64,000 nucleotides of DNA, taken from the NCBI GenBank assembly GCA_038527485.1, contig JBCBFT010000002.1, positions 81,999 through 145,998 on the forward strand. The letters are read 5' to 3'. The position numbers and the translations under genes are program-made. Of this stretch, positions 1 through 9,067 are shown one piece after another. How positions within the stretch are numbered: position 1 is the first letter of the stretch; every line of letters starts with the position of its first letter. Source of the stretch: JALEFZ01 sp038527485 (GTDB lineage: Bacteria > Bacteroidota > Bacteroidia > J057). The notes beneath the pieces are model-generated. The model was given only the letters and a program-made list of their open reading frames with translations. It ran no database searches and was not told the DNA's origin.

Positions 1-1451
1 TGCTTCCAATAGGCCAGATGATCCCAAGGCCCCAGATTGATGATGAGCACTTTTTCTACCTCAGCCAGTTTTTCTAGTGAGGCAAAAAACGTACGATGCA
101 AACTGGTGTCTAACTCAGGTAGATTGAATGCCACTAGGATAGGGTCGTACCGACGATAGCTTCGAAGATTGAGTTTCGGTAATTCTCCTTTCCTGTTAAG
201 TTTTATATGTGTGTGAGAAACAGGTCCATATTGGCGCATTTGAAAGAGGAGATCAGGCATCTCTTCTCCTACTGTCATCAAGTGTGTAGCTGCACGACCC
301 AAGTCGCGTAGAGGGATCAGTTTCTGCTCATCTTTGGCTAATACAATACTCTCGCTCAGTATCTTCTCTTCGACTTCCCTTGAGTCTAGATCCTGTACCC
401 AGTAAGTAGTGGAATCCTTCGTTTCTTCATTTCCTACCTCGCTCCAAGCCTGGGCCATCATGGTACGCTTCACTCGCTCATCAAGGTCTGTGAGATCCCA
501 CTTCCCCTGTTGACACATCTGTTGCAGGCCTCGGATGACACTAGGCACCTGATTGGTTGAAGTCATCCACACATCTGCCCCCGAAAGGATAAAATCTTCC
601 AACCAGTCATCTGTCTGTGTCAGAGAATCTGGAAAATCCAGTATGACCAGACCTTCAAACTTCAATTGACGCTTGAGGTAAGGATGCAAGTACTCCGCGC
701 GGTGAAGCACGGGTCGATTCGTACGCAGATCTGTAGCAGGAAGAATAAGTGTACTTAGCCCCATCTTCACAGATCGTCGCAACGGAAGCAGGCAGTTCTC
801 TCTATAAAGGGAATCTTGCTTATGTGGATGATAAATATCTTGCGAATGAAGGGCAAACAAGTGGGAATGCGCCTGGATTTCCTCTGTCAATTGGGCATAA
901 TTTTCAGAAAACAAGCGATAATTTGATCTTGTCAGCCAACCCGTAGGAACCTCCTGTACCCAGAAGTGCGCACCTAATGAAGAAAATGCTGTTACTCCAT
1001 TTTCCACTATAGAATGTAGTACATTTTCTTGCTCCACATGTCCCAAAGCAATTCCCTGAGGTAGCGGCCAGATACTGGATGGCGTAGGGGTAGGTTGAAA
1101 CCCGATGAGAGGAGATGCTGGATGTTGGCTACGTAGGTACTGAATGGTGCGACGTGCACTATCCACGCTAAAGTCTTGGAGCAAGTAACCCCCTAGACTG
1201 TAGTTTTCTGTTACTTCCCGAAATATTTCATTGTCTAAATCTTCGGGTTCTACGCGTACCACGAGCAACCGACTCAGCTTTTCAACGAGACTCATTTTCC
1301 CTAAAGCAGAATCCACGCGCGCTGCATCAGCCCTTAAAAAAGAGACAGGTTGCCATCGCTCCTCTTTTTCAGGAGCATCAGGGATCTGAATGATGACGAT
1401 GAGTCCCATGAGTAGTACGAAAGCGAAGACCATTTGCAGTCTGATGCGCAT
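1..1451 (-). CDS. GH3-like beta-N-acetylhexosaminidase-related protein, C-terminus beyond window
   Basis: An open frame runs without a stop from the ATG at 1451 off the left edge (483 codons visible). It begins with an N-terminal hydrophobic segment (MRIRLQMVFAFVLLMG), so it is exported or membrane anchored. The order of blocks follows glycoside hydrolase family 3: an early MSLVEKLSRLLVV helix, a LGGYLLQDF strand, a FEGLVILDFPDS strand where GH3 nucleophile loops read like (F)xGLVxTDxL, and LSGADVWMTSTNQV where NagZ-like proteins read AGxDMLLMP. The NagZ acid/base loop (KHFPGHGxxxxDSH) is not recognisable; the corresponding stretch reads ALHSQDIYHPHKQDS. It may therefore be a divergent or inactive homologue. 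Family assignment is by motif order only and is moderately sure. Confidence 0.6.
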   Translation of the reverse strand, partial: MRIRLQMVFAFVLLMGLIVIIQIPDAPEKEERWQPVSFLRADAARVDSALGKMSLVEKLSRLLVVRVEPEDLDNEIFREVTENYSLGGYLLQDFSVDSARRTIQYLRSQHPASPLIGFQPTPTPSSIWPLPQGIALGHVEQENVLHSIVENGVTAFSSLGAHFWVQEVPTGWLTRSNYRLFSENYAQLTEEIQAHSHLFALHSQDIYHPHKQDSLYRENCLLPLRRSVKMGLSTLILPATDLRTNRPVLHRAEYLHPYLKRQLKFEGLVILDFPDSLTQTDDWLEDFILSGADVWMTSTNQVPSVIRGLQQMCQQGKWDLTDLDERVKRTMMAQAWSEVGNEETKDSTTYWVQDLDSREVEEKILSESIVLAKDEQKLIPLRDLGRAATHLMTVGEEMPDLLFQMRQYGPVSHTHIKLNRKGELPKLNLRSYRRYDPILVAFNLPELDTSLHRTFFASLEKLAEVEKVLIINLGPWDHLAYWK

Positions 1452-2092
1452 ATGATGGTTGGTATGAAGACCTATCCAAACAAAAATGGGGCATCTCCAT
1501 CATGAATGTTGGGATCCCTAACACCTAATATGAGTCGAAGCTACCGCAATCGACTGCTCATAGGCTATGACACAATGAAACTCGAAAACTTATTTCCAGA
1601 TCTTAAGTATTCTTCCGCTCTCTAGCTTCCGCCACATAACTTACTACATTTATCAAGATATATGGAGTATGCTATAATTTCCGACACACAAGATCCTGCA
1701 CACACAATTCGGTATATGAAAATTTGAAAAAAATATGCAAGGATTCAGATTGATTTTGGAAGAAATCTCACTACCATTTACGCATATTAAACGGGATATG
1801 TTGCTAAATACATATGAAAAAAAACGTACTTTTTTGAAAAAATAAATCCCTCATTCTCTGTAATAGCCTTCATTTTTAGTCAAAATAGGACTTCTCTTGA
1901 TGCGTAAAAAAGAAAAATCTTCGACGAAACTTTCCCTCATCGAAGATTTGGTTCTTACTTTTTAATCTAGAGGAATCAAATATCTAACGTGGTAGAAGCT
2001 CTATCTCCTCAATTATTTCTTTTCACATATCCAGTTGTCAAAAAAATGACAAAAAACACCAGATTCGTGTCTCGAAAAGGTGTATATGTGTA
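1452..2092. other. AT-rich intergenic region
   Basis: About 640 bases without a credible gene between the GH3-like gene and parE. It holds the parE terminator hairpin (about 1902-1949) and a small TTGTCA/TGACAA hairpin at 2035-2052. Nothing else is recognisable; parC is not here. Confidence 0.6.
1902..1949 (-). terminator. Rho-independent terminator after parE
   Basis: Perfect 10-bp arms AAATCTTCGA (1915-1924) and TCGAAGATTT (1940-1949). Read on the minus strand the hairpin is followed by a T-rich run (TTTTTCTTTTTTACG), about 145 bases past the parE stop. Confidence 0.7.
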
Positions 2093-3952
2093 CTAAGCGG
2101 CTTCTACTAGATCTTTCTCTACGCGCAAGTTATTGATGATAAACTCCTGACGATCGGGTGTATTCTTGCCCATATAGTAGGTTAGGAGCTTCTTCAATTC
2201 TGTATCCTTCTGAAGCATCACAGGACGTAAGCGGATATCTTCCCCAATAAATTGCTCAAATTCATCGGGTGAAATCTCCCCAAGTCCCTTAAATCGGGTA
2301 ATTTCGGGCTTCCCTCTCAGCTCATTTATGGCGGATTGCTTCTCTTCCTCTGAATAGCAGTAAATCGTTTTCTGCTTATTTCTCACGCGGAAAAGCGGAG
2401 TATCCAATATGAAAAGGTGACCGCCACGCACCAGATCAGGGAAGAACTGTAGGAAGAACGTCAGCAGCAGCAGTCGGATATGCATACCATCTACGTCTGC
2501 ATCTGTGGCAATGACAACATTGTTGTAGCGCAGGCCATCAATCCCATCTTCTATGTGTAGGGCATGCTGCAAGAGATTGAACTCTTCGTTTTCATACACG
2601 ACTTTCTTCGTCAGACCGAAGCAGTTCAAAGGCTTCCCACGCAGTGAAAATACGGCTTGGGTTTCTACATTTCGTGCTTTGGTGATAGAACCACTGGCCG
2701 AGTCACCCTCCGTGATGAACAGGGTAGTTGCCAGCTTCTTTTCTTCTTTGCCGCGCTTGTCAGACATGTGGACACGACAGTCACGAAGCTTTTTATTATG
2801 CAGATTCGCTTTCTTGGCGCGCTTATTGGCGAGCTTCTTGATCCCTGCGATTTCCTTCCGTTCCTTCTCCGACTGCTCGATGCGCTTTTTCATCGCGTCT
2901 GCTACTTGCGGATGCTTGTGCAGGTAATCGTCCAGCTCCTTACCGATGAAATCATTGACGAAGGTGCGAACGGTAGGTCCCTTCGGACCGATATTTTGCG
3001 AGCCTAGGCGGGTCTTAGTCTGGGACTCGAAAATCGGCTCTTGCACACGGACGGCAACTGCTGAGATGATCGAAGCACGAATATCCGTCGTATCATAGGT
3101 TTTGTTAAAGTGCTTACGGATGGTGTTGACGATGGCCTCGCGAAAAGCCTGGAGGTGGGTCCCCCCTTGAGAAGTATATTGCCCATTGACAAAGGAGTAA
3201 TACTCTTCTCCATAGTTATTGCCATGTGTCATCGCCACCTCTATGTCGTGTCCCTTCATGTGAATGATGGGATAACGCATATTCTCCTCATCGGCCTTCT
3301 CACTGAGGAGATCTAGCAGTCCATTCTTCGAATAGTAGCGTTCACCATTGAAATAAATAGATAGACCTGCATTCAGATAGGTATAATTCCTGACCTGATT
3401 GACAATGTAGTCTGCAATGAATCGAAAGTTTTTAAAAATACCGGGATCAGGACGAAAGACGGTAGTGGTTCCATTGGGCGCATCCGTTTTTTTGACTCTA
3501 TGATCCTTGGTGATATTTCCCTGCTCAAACTCTGCTACCTTCATTTTCCCCTCTCGCACAGACTCTACTCGAAAATAGGTCGAAAGCGCATTTACGGCTT
3601 TGGTACCCACACCATTTAGTCCCACTGCTTTGGTAAAAGCCTCAGAATCGTATTTTCCTCCTGTATTGATTTTAGATACACAGTCAATCACCTTTCCCAA
3701 TGGAATACCTCGACCATAATCCCGTACACGCACCTCTCCATCTTTTACATCGATCTCAATCTTTTTTCCATTGCCCATCATATGCTCATCGATGGAGTTG
3801 TCAATGATCTCCTTGATAAGAATGTAGATCCCATCGTCTTGGGAAGAACCATCTCCTAGCTTCCCAATGTACATCCCTGGACGAAGACGAATGTGTTCTT
3901 TCCAATCCAGTGACTTGATACTATCTTCATTATAAATAGGTGCGCCTGCCAT
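2093..3952 (-). CDS. parE: DNA topoisomerase IV subunit B
   Basis: ATPase subunit of topoisomerase IV, which decatenates daughter chromosomes and relaxes supercoils together with ParC. The 619-aa protein starts with the GHKL ATPase domain (LRPGMYIGKLGDG; N-box EIIDNSIDEHMMG near residue 50; GRGIP; GLNGVGTKAVNALS), then the transducer domain, then a Toprim domain with TEGDSASG (Glu415) and ATDADVDG, and the C-terminal KGLGEI/EF segment. Length is that of Bacteroidota ParE rather than of the longer GyrB. The ATG at 3952 gives the usual N-terminus (YNEDSIKSLDWKEHIRLRPG). No parC follows; the next gene on the strand is the GH3-like protein, so the partner must be encoded elsewhere. Identity as ParE rather than GyrB rests on this overall resemblance. 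Confidence 0.93.
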   Translation of the reverse strand: MAGAPIYNEDSIKSLDWKEHIRLRPGMYIGKLGDGSSQDDGIYILIKEIIDNSIDEHMMGNGKKIEIDVKDGEVRVRDYGRGIPLGKVIDCVSKINTGGKYDSEAFTKAVGLNGVGTKAVNALSTYFRVESVREGKMKVAEFEQGNITKDHRVKKTDAPNGTTTVFRPDPGIFKNFRFIADYIVNQVRNYTYLNAGLSIYFNGERYYSKNGLLDLLSEKADEENMRYPIIHMKGHDIEVAMTHGNNYGEEYYSFVNGQYTSQGGTHLQAFREAIVNTIRKHFNKTYDTTDIRASIISAVAVRVQEPIFESQTKTRLGSQNIGPKGPTVRTFVNDFIGKELDDYLHKHPQVADAMKKRIEQSEKERKEIAGIKKLANKRAKKANLHNKKLRDCRVHMSDKRGKEEKKLATTLFITEGDSASGSITKARNVETQAVFSLRGKPLNCFGLTKKVVYENEEFNLLQHALHIEDGIDGLRYNNVVIATDADVDGMHIRLLLLTFFLQFFPDLVRGGHLFILDTPLFRVRNKQKTIYCYSEEEKQSAINELRGKPEITRFKGLGEISPDEFEQFIGEDIRLRPVMLQKDTELKKLLTYYMGKNTPDRQEFIINNLRVEKDLVEAA

Positions 3953-4382
3953 ATATGATTTGATCTATTGAATGCTAGAAGAATAAAAATCAGCGTTTTT
4001 TGCAGGTATGTCCCCCTATTCTTTTTGAATTTGATGAAATAGTCTAGCTCATCAAGGACAAAGCCAACTCAAAAACTGCGGACTGCAAAATCTGATTTTA
4101 TTAGTATGATAGAACTTAAATCAAGTTCAGATTACTGCAGAATAAAATTATGCTAAAAATAAAAGCACAGCAAATTTATTACGCAGTTTTTGTGATAATT
4201 GTTAGTAATTGGGTATAATTTGTGGATAACCTTTTGGCGTATCAAAAAATGAAATTGTGCTTTCTCTATCCATTGTTCCAAAACTTATCGTGGAACTTAT
4301 GCGTTTAAAAGGTTAAATTTGCCAAAGATCACCTTGAAAAGGGAATCAAACTTACATTCCTTTGATCTCAAAATATAGAATC
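3953..4382. other. Divergent intergenic region parE / Fe-S carrier
   Basis: About 430 AT-rich bases between divergent genes, expected to hold promoters in both directions. The clearest element is a -7 type box for the rightward gene at 4314-4322. No gene seen. Confidence 0.5.
4314..4322 (+). promoter_or_regulatory. Bacteroidota -7 promoter box for the Fe-S carrier gene
   Basis: TAAATTTGC matches the Bacteroidota -7 consensus TAnnTTTGY, about 60 bases before the ATG at 4383. No TTG is found at the preferred 19-21 bp upstream, so the -33 element is missing or weak. Confidence 0.45.
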
Positions 4383-4721
4383 ATGACAGATGCAATGATC
4401 AAAGTTTCCGACGCTGCTTTTGACCACATCAGAGTACTCAGAGCGGAAGAAGGGTATGATGAAACCTATGGACTACGCGTGAGTGTAGATGGAGGTGGAT
4501 GCAGTGGCCTCATGTACAAACTCGATTTTGATAATACCGAAAAGCCTGGTGATCAAGTCATCGAAGACAAGGGCATCAAAATCTTTGTGAGTATGAAAAG
4601 CCTGCTCTTCCTCGTAGGTACAGAGCTGGACTATACAGGTGGATTGCAGGGCAAGGGATTCCATTTCTCTAACCCTAACGCATCCCGTACGTGTGCTTGT
4701 GGAGAGAGTTTCTCCGTGTAA
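4383..4721 (+). CDS. A-type iron-sulfur carrier protein (IscA/ErpA/SufA family)
   Basis: A 112-aa A-type carrier that receives Fe-S clusters and hands them to apo-proteins. The three conserved ligand cysteines are present: Cys40 in GGGCSG, and Cys104 and Cys106 in the C-terminal CACGESFSV. The spacing (C-x63-C-x-C) and length are typical of the family. The ATG at 4383 is preferred over an upstream in-frame TTG at 4362 because the family begins close to the first beta strand (IKVSDAAFDHI). The gene is monocistronic: a -7 box lies upstream and a terminator hairpin follows at 4874-4903. Without isc or suf neighbours the subtype cannot be decided. Confidence 0.92.
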   Translation: MTDAMIKVSDAAFDHIRVLRAEEGYDETYGLRVSVDGGGCSGLMYKLDFDNTEKPGDQVIEDKGIKIFVSMKSLLFLVGTELDYTGGLQGKGFHFSNPNASRTCACGESFSV

Positions 4722-4873
4722 GCAGACACTATCTATTTAGCCACATCGAGATTGTTTTCAGTATATCCCTAACATCTCTGATGGGTATAGATTCCCAACA
4801 CAGATTCTCAGGGCTCAAGCATATGGCAGATAAACGTCTCAGAATATGTGTGCAAAAAAGGTATCAAATAATT

Positions 4874-4903
4874 AGTCACTTCTGTAAAAGGAGTGGCTTT
4901 TTT
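4874..4903 (+). terminator. Rho-independent terminator after Fe-S carrier gene
   Basis: Stem AGTCACTTCT (4874-4883) pairs with AGGAGTGGCT (4889-4898) with two G-U pairs and a five-base loop, followed by a run of T. It separates the Fe-S carrier from the acylase gene. Confidence 0.7.
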
Positions 4904-4971
4904 CATGTTTGAGTCCTTTTTTCGATATTCGCGTTTGTCTTACTACACTTACTACTAACTCCTTTGGCCAC

Positions 4972-7431
4972 ATGCGCTGGTTAAAATTCATTTTGGGTCT
5001 TTCGTTGACCGTCACACTCGCTGTCACCCTGATGTATCCACTGGATATTGCCCCATTCGCTTTGGGCAAGTTCCTAGATCCTTTTTCGGGATTCTGGCAG
5101 AATGCTCGCATACAGGCTGCTTCTGAAGTCGCCGTTGAAGGACTCACCACATCTGCAGAGGTTACGTATGATGAGAGAGGGGTGGCACATATCTTTGCCC
5201 AAAATGACAGAGACCTTTACTTCCTCCAAGGCTATACAACAGCCAAGGATCGTCTCTGGCAAATGGAGTTTCAAGTGATGGCAGCAGCAGGTCGCCTGAC
5301 AGAGATTGTAGGAAGAGGGCCTGAAGATGCGGTCTTGAATCTCGATAGGACAAACAGAAGGAAAGGCCTACCCTTTGCGGCGGAACGTGCATTGGAACTG
5401 ATGCGTCAGGATGAAGTCACCTGGACAGCCATTAGTTCATATTCAGACGGAGTCAATGCTTACATTCAAAGCCTCAAACCCTACGATTATCCTATTGAAT
5501 ATAAGATTTTGGGGTACGCACCAGAGCCTTGGTCTCCCTTTAAGTCTGCCCTCCTCCAAAAGTATATGGCCAATACCCTAACAGGCGGTACAAGTGACAT
5601 CGAAAATACCAATGCTTTGGCGGTTTGGGGAAAAGAAGTATTTGACATTCTCTATCCTGAATATCCCGCTGCCCAAGAACCCATTGTCCCTAAATACACC
5701 CGCTTCAGAAGGAGAGATTTCAATCGTCCTCCTCCACCGCCTACAGACTACCACCCTGACTCTCTTTTTCTCAATGCAGGAGAGACAGAACCCAAAGATC
5801 CAGATGAGGCAATTTTAGGGTCTAATAACTGGGCGGTCAGTGGCAGAAAGTCTGCCACAGGTTATCCTATGCTGGCCAACGACCCCCATCTAGGACTCAA
5901 TCTCCCCTCCATTTGGTACGAAATCCAGCTAAGTACGCCTGAAGTCAACGCCTATGGTGTTTCCTTGCCTGGGGCACCTGCGATCATCATCGGATTCAAT
6001 GATTCGATTTCTTGGGGGGCGACAAACGGTACTCAGGACGTCCTGGATTATTATACCGTCACGTTTAGAAATGAGCAAGCACAGGAGTACCTGTATGATG
6101 GAGAATGGCTCCCTGTGCGCAACCGAATCGAAACACACAAAATTAAGGGCGAAACCCCTTTCCTAGATACGGTCCGTTATACCCACATCGGACCCGTCAT
6201 GTACGACGAAAACTTCAAGCCCAAACCGATGCCATTGGCCGTACGCTGGATGGCACATGAGCCTTCCAATGAGCTACTGGCCTTCCATAAGCTGAATCGT
6301 GCCCATAACTACGAAGAATATGTAGCGGCATTCGAGACCTATCTCTGTCCTGCCCAAAACTTCGTGTTTGCTTCCACTTCAGGAGATATCGCCATCTGGC
6401 AGCATGGGCAGTTTGTAAATAAGTGGAACCAGCAAGGTAGATTTGTACTAGATGGCTCTAGAAAAGACCATATGTGGGGCGACTACGTCCCAAGAGAGCA
6501 GATCCCCCATGTGCTAAATCCTGAGCAAGGCTTTGTACAGTCTGCCAATCAGCATCCGACGTCTCCCTATTATCCCTACTACTACAATGGCCGATTCGAG
6601 CCTTACAGAGGACGACGAATCCAAGCCCTGCTGGCATCTAAGGATACCCTCACCTTTGAGGATATGCGGGCTTTTCATATGGACAATTACGCCATTGGTG
6701 CCTCGGAGGCATTGCCGACGCTGCTGAGTTTGCTGGACACAACACAGTTCATGCAACAGGACCAAAGGGTCTATGAAGCGCTGAAAGCATGGGATTATCA
6801 ATACGACGCGGACCAAACCGCCCCGACGATTTATGATTTATGGTGGCGCATCTTATATCGAGCCATCTGGAATGATGAGTTTGAGCCTCTAGAAGAAAGG
6901 GACATCCTAATCAATTCCCCTAATTCTAGCACGACGGTACAGATCCTGCGCGATAGCAGCGAATTTACCTTCTACAATGCGCTAGGTGATACAACGAAGC
7001 GTACCCGCGAACAACTTGTCAACTATACTTTCAATCGGATGGTGACAGAGCTGAATGAAGCATATCCAGAGGAGGTAGATCAACAGTGGGGACAGAGTCG
7101 TCAGACAGACATTCGTCACCTCAGCCGTGTGCTCACCTCCTTCAGCCGCCTCGGGCTAGAGACCAGTGGCACACGCCGCGTCCTCAATGCTACGGGACGC
7201 TACCGAGGGCCGAGTTGGCGGATGATCGTGATGATGGGACCCGAAGTCAAAGGATATGGCGTATACCCTGGTGGTCAGAGTGGTCATCCTGGAGATGCTG
7301 ATTATGATGGGTTCATCGACAAGTGGATGGAAGGCAATTACTACGAGCTGCGCTTCATGCGCAATCCGCAGGACGGTGTGAAGGAAACAGATGCACACAT
7401 CACCTACCGACCTGCTGGGACAGAGGAGTAA
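4972..7431 (+). CDS. Penicillin acylase family N-terminal nucleophile hydrolase
   Basis: An amide hydrolase of the penicillin/acyl-homoserine-lactone acylase family (S45), made as a precursor that cleaves itself before the catalytic serine to give alpha and beta chains. An N-terminal signal or anchor (MRWLKFILGLSLTVTLAVTL) sends it to the periplasm. The alpha region carries TYDERGVAHIFA and a YTTAKDRLWQMEFQ block. The autoprocessing site is GSNNW, with the new N-terminal Ser284, followed by the family block LANDPHLGL. QDVLDYY and the C-terminal PGGQSGHPGDADYDGF block are also typical. Length (819 aa) is normal. The ATG at 4972 is chosen over an in-frame TTG at 4909 because it starts directly at the signal peptide. 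The natural substrate is unknown; many members cleave N-acyl amides rather than penicillin. Confidence 0.9.
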   Translation: MRWLKFILGLSLTVTLAVTLMYPLDIAPFALGKFLDPFSGFWQNARIQAASEVAVEGLTTSAEVTYDERGVAHIFAQNDRDLYFLQGYTTAKDRLWQMEFQVMAAAGRLTEIVGRGPEDAVLNLDRTNRRKGLPFAAERALELMRQDEVTWTAISSYSDGVNAYIQSLKPYDYPIEYKILGYAPEPWSPFKSALLQKYMANTLTGGTSDIENTNALAVWGKEVFDILYPEYPAAQEPIVPKYTRFRRRDFNRPPPPPTDYHPDSLFLNAGETEPKDPDEAILGSNNWAVSGRKSATGYPMLANDPHLGLNLPSIWYEIQLSTPEVNAYGVSLPGAPAIIIGFNDSISWGATNGTQDVLDYYTVTFRNEQAQEYLYDGEWLPVRNRIETHKIKGETPFLDTVRYTHIGPVMYDENFKPKPMPLAVRWMAHEPSNELLAFHKLNRAHNYEEYVAAFETYLCPAQNFVFASTSGDIAIWQHGQFVNKWNQQGRFVLDGSRKDHMWGDYVPREQIPHVLNPEQGFVQSANQHPTSPYYPYYYNGRFEPYRGRRIQALLASKDTLTFEDMRAFHMDNYAIGASEALPTLLSLLDTTQFMQQDQRVYEALKAWDYQYDADQTAPTIYDLWWRILYRAIWNDEFEPLEERDILINSPNSSTTVQILRDSSEFTFYNALGDTTKRTREQLVNYTFNRMVTELNEAYPEEVDQQWGQSRQTDIRHLSRVLTSFSRLGLETSGTRRVLNATGRYRGPSWRMIVMMGPEVKGYGVYPGGQSGHPGDADYDGFIDKWMEGNYYELRFMRNPQDGVKETDAHITYRPAGTEE

Positions 7432-7487
7432 TCATTAGGTAGTTGCAAGCTCGTAATCAAACATTTGACAATCCGTTAGCTGAAAAT

Positions 7488-7904
7488 ATGAGATTTCTTA
7501 TTCGCTTTTTACTCATGGCCCTAGTGGGCTATCTCTTCGGATCTTACGCACCCCAGTGGTCTCTGTGGCCCATCTTTGTTGGAGGGATTTTGATCGGCGT
7601 ATTATTGAGCCGTCAAAAGAAAAAGCGCCAATTTGGTAAGCGAAAAATGCCTCGGACCTATGCTTTCTGGGCAGGGTTTGCGGCTATGTTTTTGCTATGG
7701 GGAGGAATGGCTTACTGGCTAGATCAGCAAAATGGAGGCATCCTCAGCGCAAAAGTTGGCCAGATTGTATTCGCCAGTAGTAGCCTGGGCACCTCTTCAG
7801 ATATCGGGATGATCATGGTTTTGATTTCATCCTTGCTGGGAGGTCTTGCGGGAGGTTTTAGTATGATGACGGGAAACTTTTTGGGAGAGGCGATCAAGAG
7901 CTAA
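7488..7904 (+). CDS. Small integral membrane protein, function unknown
   Basis: A 138-aa protein with about four predicted membrane segments (IRFLLMALVGYLFGS; LWPIFVGGILIGVLL; AFWAGFAAMFLLWGGMAYW; MIMVLISSLLGGLAGG), separated by a basic loop (RQKKKRQFGKRK). The ATG at 7488 is preferred to a TTG at 7443, since it lies directly before the first membrane segment. It starts 56 bases after the acylase stop and is probably cotranscribed. No recognised domain. Confidence 0.7.
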   Translation: MRFLIRFLLMALVGYLFGSYAPQWSLWPIFVGGILIGVLLSRQKKKRQFGKRKMPRTYAFWAGFAAMFLLWGGMAYWLDQQNGGILSAKVGQIVFASSSLGTSSDIGMIMVLISSLLGGLAGGFSMMTGNFLGEAIKS

Positions 7905-8020
7905 ATCAGATTTTACAGACTACAGACGTAATGAATCAGCACTAAACCCTGAAAGGATGGCATCCTATAGGCTAGTGGTTTCAACCTTAGACTACAGGAT
8001 CAATTTCTACTCCCCCATTT

Positions 8021-8100
8021 CTTATGACCTCTTATTCATTCCCCTAAAAAAACCTATCCTCTTATGACCTCTTATTCATTCCCCTAAAAAAACCTATCCT
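8021..8100. repeat. Perfect 40-bp tandem duplication
   Basis: The 40-base unit at 8021-8060 is repeated exactly at 8061-8100 with no spacer. It sits between two convergent genes. Identity of the copies implies a recent slippage or duplication (or an assembly artefact). Confidence 0.95.
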
Positions 8101-8113
8101 CATTCTCCCCCAT

Positions 8114-9004
8114 CTATCCCTGCTTCTCCAAATATTTCTTCCAATAACGCAACAATCCTGCGACACTCATCCAGGCAGGGTTGGCAGCCTCATACATGGG
8201 AATCTCATCCTCAGGAACACCCGCATCACGTAACTCTTTCGCAGCAAATGCCTGAAACTTAGGTGTCACCTCGGCAGGGGAAGTTCCTGCTTCAAAATAT
8301 GGCTTCATCCATGCCTTCCAGCCTTGCAGCCGCTCCGATAATTCTCCAAAATGTGCCTGAATATCCGTCACCTCTCCATAGTGGGTGAGGTAAAGCTTTT
8401 GAGGATTAAGGGATAAAATGCGCTGAATGGATCGCTCCCAAGCTTCTACATCGATATCTGGCGGAGGACAAGGGGGTACAACTGGTCCTAAATTTACTCT
8501 ACAACCTGCTACATCCCCTGTAAAGATCTCTTCTCCTATCTGCCATGCAATATGATGACTCGCATGTCCAGGGGTGTGTAATGCCTTAAACATATGGTCT
8601 CCGACTTGGATTTCGCTTTCATCCTCTACACTGATCAACTGATCTGCGGGGATGGCATGCATTTCTCCCCAAAGGCTTTCCATCTCGTCACCATAAATCC
8701 GCTTGGCGGAGTTGTAAAGCTTGGTGGGGTCCAACATGTGCTTATACCCAAAAGGGTGTACATAGACCTTGGCACCTGTCTCTGCAAATGCCCATGCGCC
8801 GCCCGCATGATCAAAGTGGATATGTGTCAAAAAAACGTGTTGGATGTCTGCGGGGGTATAACCATGAGTGGCAAGCCCTTTCTTCAGCATCTCAAAAGTG
8901 GAGTGAGGTCCTGTTTCGACTAAAACAGGACCCTCAGATGTCTCTACCAAGAAGGAAGCAATAGCAGATTCTACCTTAAAATGAAGGTCTAATGTATGTA
9001 CCAT
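8114..9004 (-). CDS. MBL-fold metallo-hydrolase
   Basis: A 296-aa metallo-beta-lactamase-fold hydrolase. The dinuclear metal motif is H61-I-H63-F-D65-H66 (LTHIHFDHAGG); further ligands are in HTPGHASHHI and FTGDVAG, and the last His in LYLTHYGE. There is no signal peptide, so it is cytoplasmic. The layout (short N-terminus straight into DLHFKVESAIASFLVE) resembles glyoxalase II-like or quorum-lactonase-like single-domain MBL proteins, but the substrate cannot be told. The ATG at 9004 is the only good start. Confidence 0.88.
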   Translation of the reverse strand: MVHTLDLHFKVESAIASFLVETSEGPVLVETGPHSTFEMLKKGLATHGYTPADIQHVFLTHIHFDHAGGAWAFAETGAKVYVHPFGYKHMLDPTKLYNSAKRIYGDEMESLWGEMHAIPADQLISVEDESEIQVGDHMFKALHTPGHASHHIAWQIGEEIFTGDVAGCRVNLGPVVPPCPPPDIDVEAWERSIQRILSLNPQKLYLTHYGEVTDIQAHFGELSERLQGWKAWMKPYFEAGTSPAEVTPKFQAFAAKELRDAGVPEDEIPMYEAANPAWMSVAGLLRYWKKYLEKQG

Positions 9005-9067
9005 AGGAGTCAGTCAAATGTGTGCCACCAATATATCAATTATATTGAACTGGGGCATTTTCAACTG

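Noticed and set aside
2035..2052. TTGTCA/TGACAA hairpin as parE terminator
   Set aside because: The stem is only 6 bp and lacks a T run; the hairpin at 1915-1949 is much better.
4362..4382. TTG start giving a longer Fe-S carrier
   Set aside because: Family proteins start at the ATG at 4383; the extra residues are not conserved-looking and would overlap the leader.
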